From the NCBI GenBank assembly GCA_036652055.1, contig JAVVWP010000001.1:55259-119258 (forward strand): a stretch of DNA of 64,000 nucleotides, in the 5' to 3' direction. This DNA comes from Fimenecus sp036652055 (GTDB taxonomy: Bacteria; Bacillota; Clostridia; Oscillospirales; Acutalibacteraceae). This document shows, one piece after another, positions 44,213 through 53,574 of this stretch. Numbering within the stretch: the stretch's first letter is position 1; the number at the start of each line of letters is the position of its first letter. The notes beneath the pieces are model-generated. The model did no database searches. It was not told the origin of the DNA and saw only the letters and a list, made by a program, of their open reading frames with translations. The position numbers and the translations under genes were made by a program.

Positions 44213-45589
44213 ATGATTATTAAGCATTTAAAGCTTTCTTCAATCAATGGCTCGCTGGTTACACTTGACGGTGTAAAGAATGCGTCATTTGAAGAAATAG
44301 CTGAAATTCACTTATCTGACGGTTCAACAAGAATGGGCAGAATAGTAAAAATTGATGGTGAACAGGTTACAATTCAAGTATTTGAAGGCACAAGAGGAGT
44401 TTCAATGGCAAATGCCTCAACAACTTTTACAGGAAAGCCAATGGAAATTGCACTTTCACCTGAAATTTTGGGGCGTGTTTTTGATGGGCTTGGAAGACCG
44501 ATTGATGGGCTTGGAGAAGTTTATCCCGTTGAAAAGCGTGATGTTAACGGTTCGCCGATTAATCCAGTTTCGAGAGAATATCCACGAAATTTCATTCAGA
44601 CAGGCATTTCATCAATTGATGCTTTAGCAACGCTTATCAGAGGGCAAAAGCTTCCTATATTTTCGGGTTCAGGAATGAAGCATAATGAATTAGCAGTTCA
44701 AATTGTCAGACAGTCCTCAATTGCTGATAATGATGATTTTGCAATCGTTTTTGCCGCAATGGGAGTTAAGAATGATGTTGCAAGATATTTCAAAACTTCA
44801 TTTGAAGAAGCGAGTGCAATGAGCAGAGTTGTTATGCTTTTAAATCTTTCAAACGATCCTATTATTGAAAGAATTATGACACCGAGATGTGCATTAACGA
44901 TTGCTGAATATTTAGCATTTACACTTCATAAGCACATTTTGGTAATACTTACCGATATGACTTCATATGCCGAGGCACTTCGTGAATTTAGCTCATCAAA
45001 GGGCGAAATTCCTGGAAGAAAGGGTTTCCCAGGTTACCTTTATTCTGATCTTGCATCACTTTATGAAAGAGCAGGAATGTTAAAAGGTGTTGAGGGTTCT
45101 GTTACGCAAATCCCGATTTTAACAATGCCAAATGATGATATTACGCACCCGATACCTGACCTTACAGGATATATAACAGAGGGGCAAATTGTTCTTGACA
45201 GAGGGCTTGACTATAAAGGAATATACCCACCTGTCAGCGTTTTGCCATCACTTTCAAGGCTTATGAAAGATGGCATAGGTGAGGGATATACCCGTGACGA
45301 CCATTCAGACCTTGCAAATCAGCTTCTTGCAACTTATGCAAAGGTACAAGATGCAAAAGCATTGGCATCTGTTATCGGCGAAGATGAGCTTTCAGCAGAT
45401 GATAAGCTTTTAATGCATTTTGGTCGTGAATTTGAATTAAAATTCATTAATCAAAGCTTTACAGAAAACAGAACAATTTCGCAGACGCTTGATTTAGGTT
45501 GGAGTCTTTTGTCAATGCTACCTCGTGAAATGCTCGACCGTGTTGATGATAAAATGCTCGACAAGCACTATAAAAAAGCTGTGGAATAA
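44213..45589 (+). CDS. ntpB: V-type ATPase subunit B
   Basis: A 458-residue non-catalytic head subunit. GRVFDGLGRPIDGL, IQTGISSIDALATLIRGQKLPIFS across the degenerate nucleotide region (SGSGMKHNELAVQI instead of a P-loop), VMLLNLSNDPIIERI, LVILTDMTSYAEALRE and PGRKGFPGYLYSDL are the standard landmarks. It directly follows subunit A. Confidence 0.98.
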   Translation: MIIKHLKLSSINGSLVTLDGVKNASFEEIAEIHLSDGSTRMGRIVKIDGEQVTIQVFEGTRGVSMANASTTFTGKPMEIALSPEILGRVFDGLGRPIDGLGEVYPVEKRDVNGSPINPVSREYPRNFIQTGISSIDALATLIRGQKLPIFSGSGMKHNELAVQIVRQSSIADNDDFAIVFAAMGVKNDVARYFKTSFEEASAMSRVVMLLNLSNDPIIERIMTPRCALTIAEYLAFTLHKHILVILTDMTSYAEALREFSSSKGEIPGRKGFPGYLYSDLASLYERAGMLKGVEGSVTQIPILTMPNDDITHPIPDLTGYITEGQIVLDRGLDYKGIYPPVSVLPSLSRLMKDGIGEGYTRDDHSDLANQLLATYAKVQDAKALASVIGEDELSADDKLLMHFGREFELKFINQSFTENRTISQTLDLGWSLLSMLPREMLDRVDDKMLDKHYKKAVE

Positions 45590-45625
45590 AAATCGTTATA
45601 TAATTTTTTAAAAAGGAGGTTCTCT

Positions 45626-46237
45626 ATGGCTCAGGTTTTCCCAACAAAGGCTAACTTAATGGCAACTCAAAAATCGCTTGACCTTGCAAAATTAGGCTAT
45701 GAATTAATGGACAGAAAAAGAAATATTCTTGTTCGTGAAATGATGCAGCTTATTGATGAGGCAAAAACCATAGAGGGCGATATAAATTCAGCTTACGAAA
45801 AAGCCTATGCCTCTTTAAGAAAAGCCAATATAACCCTTGGAATATGCACTAAGTTTTCAAAAACAACGCCAATTGATGATGGCTTGACACTTGATTTTAA
45901 AAGCGTTATGGGCGTTTTAATTCCGACAATAGATTTAAAGCCACAAGTTAGCAGAGTGTATTATGGCTTTAATGAAACAAATTCATATCTTGATGAAGCC
46001 TATATCAATTTTAATGAGGCAAAGAGAATGACAGCAAGGCTTTGCGAAACTGAAGCATCAATATACAGGCTTGCAGACGCAGTCAAAAAAACTCAAAAAA
46101 GAGCAAATGCACTTAGCAATATTATGATTCCGCAGTTTAAAGGCACAATCAAATATATTGCAGAGGCTTTAGATGAAAAAGAGCGTGAGGATTTCACACG
46201 ATTAAAGGTTGTTAAAAAGCAAAAAGAAAATCAGTGA
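45626..46237 (+). CDS. ntpD: V-type ATPase subunit D
   Basis: A 203-residue central rotor shaft, two long helices. It starts VFPTKANLMATQKSLDLAKLG and ends in a helix containing KKTQKRANALSNIMIPQFKG, both family hallmarks. AAAAGGAGG lies upstream. Last gene of the operon: its stop overlaps the stop of the convergent PBP gene by seven bases (TCAGTGA), with no terminator in between. Confidence 0.96.
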   Translation: MAQVFPTKANLMATQKSLDLAKLGYELMDRKRNILVREMMQLIDEAKTIEGDINSAYEKAYASLRKANITLGICTKFSKTTPIDDGLTLDFKSVMGVLIPTIDLKPQVSRVYYGFNETNSYLDEAYINFNEAKRMTARLCETEASIYRLADAVKKTQKRANALSNIMIPQFKGTIKYIAEALDEKEREDFTRLKVVKKQKENQ

Positions 46238-47844
46238 GGTTCAATATCTTCTATTCCATCTGCTATTTGTTTAAAAATTGGGGCGCAGTCAGTTCCGCCA
46301 CCTATTCCGTCCTCTTTCATTACAACTATTACATATTCAGGATTTTGATATGGAAAATATCCGCAAAACCACGAGCGGTTTATCTCTATACCATTTTCGT
46401 TATAAGAACCACTTTGTGCCGTTGCAGTTTTACCTGCGGCGGTGCATTTTTTATTTTCTGCCTTTGAGCCACTTCCAAATTCGACTGTGTAACGCAAAAA
46501 TTCATTTAAAAGCTTTGCAGTTTCGCTTGACATCACCCGCCTATCGGTTGGCAGTTCAGCTTTTTGGAGTTCTTCTTTATCTTTATCAATTATCGCACGC
46601 ATAAGGCTTGGTGAGCGATACACACCATCATTCGCTATTGCGGCATAAACCGCTGCCATTTGTAGGGGAGAAGATAGCAAATCACCTTGCCCAAATCCGA
46701 GATTAGATAGCTGTGAGTTTGAATTAACGCTGTCACTTGTTGGCATTTTTCCACCTGAGGCATAAAAATCATCGGCAAGCTCAATTTGTGAGCCAAGCCC
46801 TAAATTGGCTCCCATTTCACATATTGCTTTTGCACCTGTTTGAAGTGCCAAATTAACAAAATAAGGATTGCAGGACTCGCCCATAGCGGATTTTAAAGAA
46901 AGAGTGCCGTGTCCATCTTTTTTATGACAGTTAAAATAATTGCTGTCTACTGTTATTTTTCCTTCACAGCAATATGAAAAATCAGGGGTAATTCCTTTTT
47001 CGAGGGCGGCTGCGGCTACGATAACTTTGAATACCGAGCCAACTGCAAATGGCGTGATTGCACGATTTATAAAGGGAGAATTAATATCATTAAGACTTTT
47101 TTTTACATCATTTTGATTAAAAGTCGGGGTGCTTACCATTGCACGAATTTCAGAGGTTTTAGCATCAAGAACAACGATTGCACCTTTATCAAGACCTTTT
47201 TCTAATGCTGCATTTTGAGAAATTTCTTGAATGCTTTTAGAAAGAGTTAAAGATATTCCCATAGGGGAGTTATAATTATGGCTTTTTATTTTTATTGGCT
47301 CGCCCTCTAAAATTCTGCCTTTAGCATCAACAAAGCAGTTTGCCGTAAGCTTTCCGTTTGCACTCTCGAGCAGTGAGTTATAGCATCTTTCAAGCCCGAT
47401 AACGCCCTTGTTATCACTGTCTAAATATCCAATAAGATGAGGTGCAAGCCCACAATCGCTATAACGCTTTATTATGCTTGAAACCTTAACATCGTCTTTA
47501 TTCACCATTATTTTAGACTCTGCAATTGCTATTTGATTTTTTGATATTGTATCAATAACCAAAGGCTTATCAGCATCATTTATAATTTCATCAATAAGAT
47601 TTAAAGAATTAAAAGTCGGCTTTATTGCCGCAACAAGCTGTTTTTCATTGTTGACCAAAGGGTTTAAATCTTTATCATAGATATAACCCCTTGTTTTTCC
47701 CATTTCAACGGATTTTGTGTTAGCACCTGCCGATACAGTTAAATATGTTCCCTCGGATAAAATTCCAATTCTGACAGCAAGAACTCCTAAAAAAAGGGTG
47801 AGCATAAAAAATAAAACTACAACTCTTTTATTCATAACCTCCAT
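46231..47844 (-). CDS. Class B penicillin-binding protein (transpeptidase)
   Basis: A 537-residue membrane-anchored D,D-transpeptidase. One N-terminal helix (about 7-25), a pedestal domain (about 40-200), then the transpeptidase with SxxK (S270-VFK), SxN (S324-C-N) and a KTG-box variant K472-T-A. Other marks are INRAITPFAVGSVFKV, LGFGQGDLLSSPLQMA and SWFCGYFPYQNPEY. It is shorter than SpoVD/FtsI (no PASTA) and resembles PBPs of the PbpA/RodA-associated or sporulation type. It has no neighbouring rodA. GGTGAG lies 9 bases before the ATG. Confidence 0.93.
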   Translation of the reverse strand: MEVMNKRVVVLFFMLTLFLGVLAVRIGILSEGTYLTVSAGANTKSVEMGKTRGYIYDKDLNPLVNNEKQLVAAIKPTFNSLNLIDEIINDADKPLVIDTISKNQIAIAESKIMVNKDDVKVSSIIKRYSDCGLAPHLIGYLDSDNKGVIGLERCYNSLLESANGKLTANCFVDAKGRILEGEPIKIKSHNYNSPMGISLTLSKSIQEISQNAALEKGLDKGAIVVLDAKTSEIRAMVSTPTFNQNDVKKSLNDINSPFINRAITPFAVGSVFKVIVAAAALEKGITPDFSYCCEGKITVDSNYFNCHKKDGHGTLSLKSAMGESCNPYFVNLALQTGAKAICEMGANLGLGSQIELADDFYASGGKMPTSDSVNSNSQLSNLGFGQGDLLSSPLQMAAVYAAIANDGVYRSPSLMRAIIDKDKEELQKAELPTDRRVMSSETAKLLNEFLRYTVEFGSGSKAENKKCTAAGKTATAQSGSYNENGIEINRSWFCGYFPYQNPEYVIVVMKEDGIGGGTDCAPIFKQIADGIEDIEPH

Positions 47845-47878
47845 TTAAGCAAACTCACCGCCTTTTAAAAAATGAGCG

Positions 47879-47915
47879 TAAAAAAACACCCTCGTTCTAT
47901 TATTGAACAAAGGTG
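47879..47915 (-). terminator. Terminator behind the tmk-to-acyltransferase run
   Basis: On the minus strand CACCTTTGTTC pairs with GAACGAGGGTG around AATAATA, followed by seven T residues. Confidence 0.85.
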
Positions 47916-47940
47916 CTAAAATTATAAAAATATTTTCAAA

Positions 47941-48810
47941 TTAAATTAAAATCAAGCCATAACCATTTCCAGTTTTATTCCCTTTTAAAATATAGTCTTT
48001 TGCACGCTTTTCAAGGTCAGTATTAACGGGAAAATCTTTAACCTGTGCTAAGTCATATGTATTTTTACCCCATAGCCTTTTAACAATTTCAGTGTTTGTA
48101 AAACTTTCGCTATAAACAGTATCAAAAAGCTTTGAAAAAAGAATTATATTAGAACTCTCACTCATAAATTCTTTATTCTTAGGATCTAAAAGCCACGAAT
48201 TACAAATAAATCCCTTGAAATCATATTTAGGATAATACTTTTTAAAAAAGACTTTTGCATCAGAAATAGACTTCTCACAATCATTTAAAATTAGCTTTCC
48301 GTCTTCTGGAATATGAATGCTTAAAACAGGCTCTCTATTTTTGATTGGAGCTTTTTTAACATCGTTTCGATTAACACCGCATATTAAATAATTTGTTTTT
48401 TCAAATTGAAATTGCAATCTGCCAATTCTGAAAAGATTTAAAAAAAGAGTATGTCGTAGCCAATTAAATTCTAAAAGACCATCAATGTTTTCTTCTCTTT
48501 TTGCAGTATTCACCCAAATCGCAATATCAGACATAGAACTCAAAAAAATCTCATCGGGGATTTCTCTTTTTTTATATTCAAAATAAGCTCTTTCTAAAAG
48601 TATCAAGCTAACTGCTAATGATAAAACTGCACCATTCGCTCTGTTTAAGAAAATAGCATTAGAAATTTTTGTAGAGTTTTTTAAAGTTGTTTTATTTGCA
48701 ATCTTTAAAAGCTTTTGGGGTTCGCTTTCTAAAAGAGAAATAGCCTTATTATAGCCCTCACTCTGTAAAGCTATTTTACTTGACAGCGTTTTAATAAACT
48801 CAATATCCAT
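47941..48810 (-). CDS. NAT_N/GNAT_C-type acyltransferase domain protein
   Basis: A 289-residue protein resembling the two-domain family annotated 'acyltransferase domain-containing protein'. The middle has WLRHTLFLNLFRIGRLQFQ, and the C-terminal GNAT-like part has LSIHIPEDGKL and FICNSWLLDP. No enzymatic function is established for the family to my knowledge. The ATG at 48810 directly follows the U32 stop (1 base between); the frame continues upstream into the U32 gene but with no ribosome site. Last gene of the minus-strand run. Confidence 0.7.
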   Translation of the reverse strand: MDIEFIKTLSSKIALQSEGYNKAISLLESEPQKLLKIANKTTLKNSTKISNAIFLNRANGAVLSLAVSLILLERAYFEYKKREIPDEIFLSSMSDIAIWVNTAKREENIDGLLEFNWLRHTLFLNLFRIGRLQFQFEKTNYLICGVNRNDVKKAPIKNREPVLSIHIPEDGKLILNDCEKSISDAKVFFKKYYPKYDFKGFICNSWLLDPKNKEFMSESSNIILFSKLFDTVYSESFTNTEIVKRLWGKNTYDLAQVKDFPVNTDLEKRAKDYILKGNKTGNGYGLILI

Positions 48811-48811
48811 A

Positions 48812-50038
48812 TTAGTTTGATTGCTTTCTAAGAATTGTACCAGCCGGAAAAGCCCTATCTGACTTGATTTTAACGATTTGCATAGCGTGAGGAGCATTTT
48901 CAATAGCTTCATCTTTTTCATTAAGCAAACCGCACACTGTAAAGCTAACAGGCTTTACACACTTCTCAAGTGCTTCTAATTCATCGCCAACAGAAAACTT
49001 ATTTCTTTGCTCGCAAATTATAAATCCATTATGACATTCTTTAACGATTGCCATAACATCCCACTCTCTGCGATAGCCACCCTCATATGAAACCTCGGCA
49101 TTTTGATTTGGAGCGTCAAAATAAAACCCTGTGCAGTATTCTCGGTAGCTGACTTTTTTTGTTTCATCAATCATCCACTTTTGGGGGACATAATCATCTG
49201 ATGGATTTTTCAAATATCCGTCTATTGCCGAACGATAAGCATTCGTAATAACAGAAGTATAGTAGGCGGATTTTGCCCTGCCCTCTATTTTAAAGCTGTC
49301 AATCCCTGCTTTAACCATTTCAGGAATATGTTCAATCATACACATATCTCTTGAGTTAAGGATATATGTACCTTCGCTGCTGTCTTGTATTGGGAAATAT
49401 TGACCTTCACGATTTTTCTCCATTAAAGCATATTCCCATCGGCAAGGCTGAGCGCATTCGCCACGATTAGCATCACGGTTAGTGAGATAATGCGACAAAA
49501 GACATCTGCCCGAAAAAGAAACGCACATAGCACCGTGAACAAAGCATTCTATTTCAAGCTCTTTAGGAGTTTTTATTCTAATTTCTGCAATATCATTCAT
49601 TGAAAGCTCACGGGCAGTAACAATTCTTTCTGCACCTAAATTATAAAATTCTGTTGCCGATACAAAATTCACAATACCTGCCTGCGTTGAAATATGAATA
49701 GGGATATTTGGTGCATATTTTTTGCAAAGTGAGAGAACTCCAAAATCCGCAACAATAAAAGCATCTATATTACAGTCGGCAAACTGCTCAAGGTATGGGG
49801 GAAGGGCTTTTATTTCAGCGTTAAGTGGAATAGTATTAAGAGTTAAATAAACTTTTACATTCTTTTTATGTGCAGCTATTACAGCACTTTTCAAGGCATC
49901 AATTGAAAAATTTTGAGGTGCTGCCCGCATTGAAAATGCAGTTGAACCTAAATAGATTGCATCAGCACCAAAGCTTAAAGAAGCGTTAAATCTTTCAATA
50001 TCGCCAGCAGGGCTTAAAAGCTCTGGTTTTTTTATCAT
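48812..50038 (-). CDS. Peptidase U32 family protein
   Basis: A 408-residue member of the U32 group. It starts ELLSPAGDIERFNASLSFGADAIYLG and has LEIECFVHGAMCVSFSGRCLLS followed by RGECAQPCRWEY (both quoted here in parts), the U32 signature with conserved Cys that in relatives (TrhP/RlhA/UbiU type) hold an Fe-S cluster. These relatives act in tRNA or rRNA hydroxylation rather than proteolysis, so a tRNA U34 hydroxylation role (TrhP-like) is plausible. It lies 12 bases after mltG, a pairing common in Clostridia. Confidence 0.93.
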   Translation of the reverse strand: MIKKPELLSPAGDIERFNASLSFGADAIYLGSTAFSMRAAPQNFSIDALKSAVIAAHKKNVKVYLTLNTIPLNAEIKALPPYLEQFADCNIDAFIVADFGVLSLCKKYAPNIPIHISTQAGIVNFVSATEFYNLGAERIVTARELSMNDIAEIRIKTPKELEIECFVHGAMCVSFSGRCLLSHYLTNRDANRGECAQPCRWEYALMEKNREGQYFPIQDSSEGTYILNSRDMCMIEHIPEMVKAGIDSFKIEGRAKSAYYTSVITNAYRSAIDGYLKNPSDDYVPQKWMIDETKKVSYREYCTGFYFDAPNQNAEVSYEGGYRREWDVMAIVKECHNGFIICEQRNKFSVGDELEALEKCVKPVSFTVCGLLNEKDEAIENAPHAMQIVKIKSDRAFPAGTILRKQSN

Positions 50039-50050
50039 AAGTCAGACCTT

Positions 50051-51592
50051 TCACTGTGCTTTATTTTTTGAAGCATTATTAGCTTTTAAAGCATCAATAC
50101 CATTTTTTTGATGCTCGGCGTCATTGCGTGCAAGATATAGCTTTTTATCATTATCGTGTAAGAAGAAATAAAAATCTGTCTTTTCTGGGAATAGGGCGGA
50201 TTTAATTGCATCATTACCAGGGTTACAAATAGCGCCTATCGGAAGCCCTTCGCATTTTTTCGTGCTATATTTTGAAGTTAAAACTGCAAGTTCAGTTGAG
50301 CTTGTAACTCTTTTTGAAATATAGGTGTTTATATATGCAGTGGTAGCGTCACATTGAAGTGTAGGGTAAAGCCCAGATTTATTAAGCCTGTTGTGAAGAA
50401 CAGAAGAAACCTTTGGCATTTGTGCAGCGCCGTATGCCTCTTTTTCAACAATAGATGCAAGGCGAACGACATCATCAATGCTCATATTCATTTTTCTTGC
50501 TTGAGCATCATATTCAGTAGTCCATTTTTCCTTAAAGTTATCAAGAAATTTCTTAATAACGCTTGTTGCGGTTTCACCGACATAGAAATCATAAGTGTCA
50601 GGATAGAGATAACCCTCAACATATAGGTATCTTTCATTTTTATTTCCAATAGCTTTTATAAATTCATAATCTGCTGAAAAATCAATATCACGAAGTGTGG
50701 TATAAAATTGTTGAGCAGTACAAACTTCATATTTTTCAAGCTTTGCTGCAATTTGGTCAACACAGTAACCTTCAGGGAATGAAAGAGTAACCGTTTCGCC
50801 AGTAATTTGGGCGCTTTTAAATCTTGTCAGCATTTTTTCAAAGCCCAATCCTGTTTCAGGGGTAATAGTATAAATTCCTGCTAAATACTTATCGTCGCTA
50901 TAACCCATAATAGATGAAACTAAACCACAAAAATACTTGTGACTAATAAGCTTGTTATCTTTTAGAATATTTAAAATATCTTTTGTTTTAGCGTCATTAG
51001 GAATGGTGATTGAAATAGGGTCACCAGCTTTGCGATTTATAGCCAAAATATCGTTGGCACAGCTAATTGTATATGTCGAAATCAGAATTGCAAAAACAAT
51101 ACAGGCTAAAACTAAAACCCAAGCCATCTTATTTTGCCTAAAAAACTTTTCAATCGACTTAACATCAAATTTTTCAGGATTTTCACGAATAATAGTAGCG
51201 TTTGAGTGTTGAGATTGCATAGGCTCAGAAAGTTGCCAATCAGGTCGCCTGATTATTCTTCTTTGAGGCTGATTAGCTGAAGGCTCAGCAGTCTTTTTAT
51301 TAAAAGAAAGTTTAGACCTTTTCTCTGCCAAAGCGTTTTCTGTTCTTTTAGGTGAAAAGAATACCGGTGACGGCTTTTCAGGTACTTTTGGGTGATTGCT
51401 ATTAGAAGCCATGCCTACCTTGTCGAGATTAACTTTAAAGTCAGATTTTTTCTTTTGATTTTCTGCAACTAAAGAATGCAAATCTTCTTTAGCCTTTTTT
51501 CCTTTTATATCTTCTTCATCTTTGGAATAGGCGTTGAGCAGGTCTAAATAAGCGTTATCGCTATCAAAACCAGACTTTTTTTCATCACTCAT
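50051..51592 (-). CDS. mltG: Endolytic transglycosylase MltG
   Basis: A 513-residue YceG-like enzyme that cuts nascent glycan strands and so limits their length. A cytosolic N-terminal part (about 1-150) is Lys/Ser-rich and low complexity. One membrane helix follows (about 153-178), then the LysM-like and catalytic domains with VEGYLYPDTYDF, VRLASIVEKEAYG (catalytic Glu), VLHNRLNKSGLYPTLQCDATTAY in two motifs, and GLPIGAICNPGNDAIKSAL. The long basic N-terminus is typical of Gram-positive MltG. It starts 1 base after the cyclo-ligase stop. Confidence 0.95.
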   Translation of the reverse strand: MSDEKKSGFDSDNAYLDLLNAYSKDEEDIKGKKAKEDLHSLVAENQKKKSDFKVNLDKVGMASNSNHPKVPEKPSPVFFSPKRTENALAEKRSKLSFNKKTAEPSANQPQRRIIRRPDWQLSEPMQSQHSNATIIRENPEKFDVKSIEKFFRQNKMAWVLVLACIVFAILISTYTISCANDILAINRKAGDPISITIPNDAKTKDILNILKDNKLISHKYFCGLVSSIMGYSDDKYLAGIYTITPETGLGFEKMLTRFKSAQITGETVTLSFPEGYCVDQIAAKLEKYEVCTAQQFYTTLRDIDFSADYEFIKAIGNKNERYLYVEGYLYPDTYDFYVGETATSVIKKFLDNFKEKWTTEYDAQARKMNMSIDDVVRLASIVEKEAYGAAQMPKVSSVLHNRLNKSGLYPTLQCDATTAYINTYISKRVTSSTELAVLTSKYSTKKCEGLPIGAICNPGNDAIKSALFPEKTDFYFFLHDNDKKLYLARNDAEHQKNGIDALKANNASKNKAQ

Positions 51593-52192
51593 TTAAAAAT
51601 CCTCCTCACTAATATTTAAAGTTTTAGTTTGTGTTACTATTTTATCTAACCGCTTATCATATTTTCCATTTGGAATTTCATCTATCAAACAAAAGTCATA
51701 AGAAATTCCAACAGTTTGTCCATTAAATTTTGATAAAAACCTATCATAATAACCCTTGCCATACCCTAAGCGGTATCCTCTTTTATCATAAACAAGGGCA
51801 GGCACAATACAAAGACCACTGCTAAAATCCAAAAGCTTTTTACATAAATATGTTTTTGGCTCTAACACACCAAAGCTACCACTTTCAAGCTGTGAAAGAC
51901 TTTTTAAAATATAAAAGTCCATATTGCGAGTTCCCTCAATGCAGCGTGGCACGGCAACAGTTTTTCCCATTTTCAGCGAATGATTAATTATTTCAATAGT
52001 ATCAACTTCAATTTCAGTAGACACATAAGTTAAAATAACATTTGCATTTTTAAACAAGGGCAGATTAAAAAGGTTTTCAGAAATTTTAAGGTCTATAATT
52101 TCCTTTTCGCTCTCATTCATATTGCGGCGTTCATTCTTAAATTTTTCTCTTAAGGCTTTTTTATAAGGTCTTATATCAATATTATTTATCAT
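51593..52192 (-). CDS. 5-formyltetrahydrofolate cyclo-ligase
   Basis: A 199-residue enzyme that converts 5-formyl-THF to 5,10-methenyl-THF with ATP. N-terminal KKALREKFKNERR, VPRC near the middle, CIVPALVYDKRGYRLGYGKGYYDRFL (quoted in overlapping parts as the phosphate-binding GYGKGYYDRFL), and DEIPNGKYDKRLD. It overlaps the DJ-1 gene by 4 bases and abuts mltG. Folate recycling is consistent with the nearby ThyX and thymidylate kinase. Confidence 0.94.
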   Translation of the reverse strand: MINNIDIRPYKKALREKFKNERRNMNESEKEIIDLKISENLFNLPLFKNANVILTYVSTEIEVDTIEIINHSLKMGKTVAVPRCIEGTRNMDFYILKSLSQLESGSFGVLEPKTYLCKKLLDFSSGLCIVPALVYDKRGYRLGYGKGYYDRFLSKFNGQTVGISYDFCLIDEIPNGKYDKRLDKIVTQTKTLNISEEDF

Positions 52193-52728
52193 AGGCTTCC
52201 TATTGAATTCTTAATTTTTTCGGCTTTTTCTTTACCTACAAGATTTTCTGCGATTTTTAGGGCAAATTCTTCTGCAACGCCCATTCCTCTTGCTGTAATA
52301 ATATTACCATCTTGGCAGATATATTCATCAGACAGCGTAGCACCGATAAGCTCTTTTTCAAAGCCAGGAAAGCAAGTGGCGGTTTTTCCATTTAATATAT
52401 TTTTATGCCCTAAAATTGATGGGGCAGCACAAATGGCACATATAAGGATATTATTTTCATTGGCATAGTCTATAAATTCATTAACAACCTTGCTTTTTTC
52501 AAGATTTAATGTTCCGGGCATTCCGCCTGGCAAAATAATAGCAGCAACATCACTTATTGATATTTCACTGTCAGAAGCATCGCATACAGTAGTAATCTTG
52601 TGAGAACCCTGAATAAATCTATCGCCAATTCCGACAGTTAAAACAGGAAGTTCACAGCGTCTTAAAATATCAACAGGCATAAGTGCTTCAACTTCTTCAA
52701 AACCGTTTGCTAAAAACACATATATCAT
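52189..52728 (-). CDS. DJ-1/PfpI family protein (YajL/ThiJ-like)
   Basis: A 179-residue glutamine-amidotransferase-like fold protein. It starts MIYVFLANGFEEVEALMPVDILRR, has an acidic residue at the Glu position of DJ-1, IILPGGMPGTLNL, and the nucleophile elbow ICAICAAPSILG with the reactive Cys. These are the marks of DJ-1/YajL proteins (chaperone or protein-glyoxal repair in relatives). It is translationally coupled with the cyclo-ligase (ATGA). Confidence 0.93.
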   Translation of the reverse strand: MIYVFLANGFEEVEALMPVDILRRCELPVLTVGIGDRFIQGSHKITTVCDASDSEISISDVAAIILPGGMPGTLNLEKSKVVNEFIDYANENNILICAICAAPSILGHKNILNGKTATCFPGFEKELIGATLSDEYICQDGNIITARGMGVAEEFALKIAENLVGKEKAEKIKNSIGSL

Positions 52729-52749
52729 AATGATGCTCCTTTAAGTTTA

Positions 52750-53520
52750 TTATGCAAGGGTTAGCCCCATATATATATTTGAAAAATCTTTATTAAAAGG
52801 TTTTAGTGGTTTTATCATTCCTACACGCTCAATTTTGCAGTTATATGAAAAATCAGCAGGAACACTAATGCGAAAATCACAGCTTTTAAAATTTTTTAAT
52901 AAATATCTTTTTGCATTTTCAATTGAATTACTATTATTTAATATCAATACAGAATTGATTATACCATCTTTTTTCTGAATTGTCATAAAATTAACAGAAT
53001 TTTTATAATTTATTCCCTGATATTTTTTTGAGAGTTCTATTGCATCATTATTCCAGCGAACAAAATTACACTTTTCATTTATATTAAGACTTTCAAGTTC
53101 ATTGTAATTAAGAATAATATCTTTTTTAAAAAATCCATCTTTAAATCCATTTTTTGAATAGTAATCAAAAAGATTATCAGACGCAGGTGCTAAAAACTGA
53201 AAATCATAATTTCTTTTTTTGCAAAGCTCCTCGCTAAAGCTTAAAAGTTCAGACATTATCCCTTTTTTTCGATAATCACTTAGGGTAGCGGCAGCATAAA
53301 TATAAGCTGATTTATATTCTTTTTCATCAATAATAAGGGCAGCGTCAATCAAATAAAATGCCGAAACAATTTCACCCTCACATTTAGCAACAACTGTGTT
53401 GCAGGGCAAAAAGCAGGTGTCAAAAAACATATTAATTGTAAAATCATCATCAAAAAAGCAAGCTTGCCAAAGATTTTTTAGCTGTGGAATATCCATTTTT
53501 GTTGCAAGTGAAATTTCCAT
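52750..53520 (-). CDS. GNAT family N-acetyltransferase
   Basis: A 256-residue protein with a GNAT domain in the first half: MEISLATKMDIPQLKNLWQACF, IVSAFYLID, and an acetyl-CoA loop region ATLSDYRKKGIMSELL. The second half (about 140-256) resembles Eis-type or DUF4073-like extensions and includes a bivalent beta segment. The ATG at 53520 is chosen over 53535 because AAAGG is then in register. Substrate unknown. Confidence 0.85.
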   Translation of the reverse strand: MEISLATKMDIPQLKNLWQACFFDDDFTINMFFDTCFLPCNTVVAKCEGEIVSAFYLIDAALIIDEKEYKSAYIYAAATLSDYRKKGIMSELLSFSEELCKKRNYDFQFLAPASDNLFDYYSKNGFKDGFFKKDIILNYNELESLNINEKCNFVRWNNDAIELSKKYQGINYKNSVNFMTIQKKDGIINSVLILNNSNSIENAKRYLLKNFKSCDFRISVPADFSYNCKIERVGMIKPLKPFNKDFSNIYMGLTLA

Positions 53521-53574
53521 TTTATTGCCTTTCATTCGTTAATATAAAGCGTAGCACGGTGAAAGCTTATGCAA

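Noticed and set aside
46234..46604. Plus-strand open frames over the 3' end of the PBP gene
   Set aside because: Shadows of the minus-strand PBP coding sequence; they contain no conserved motif.
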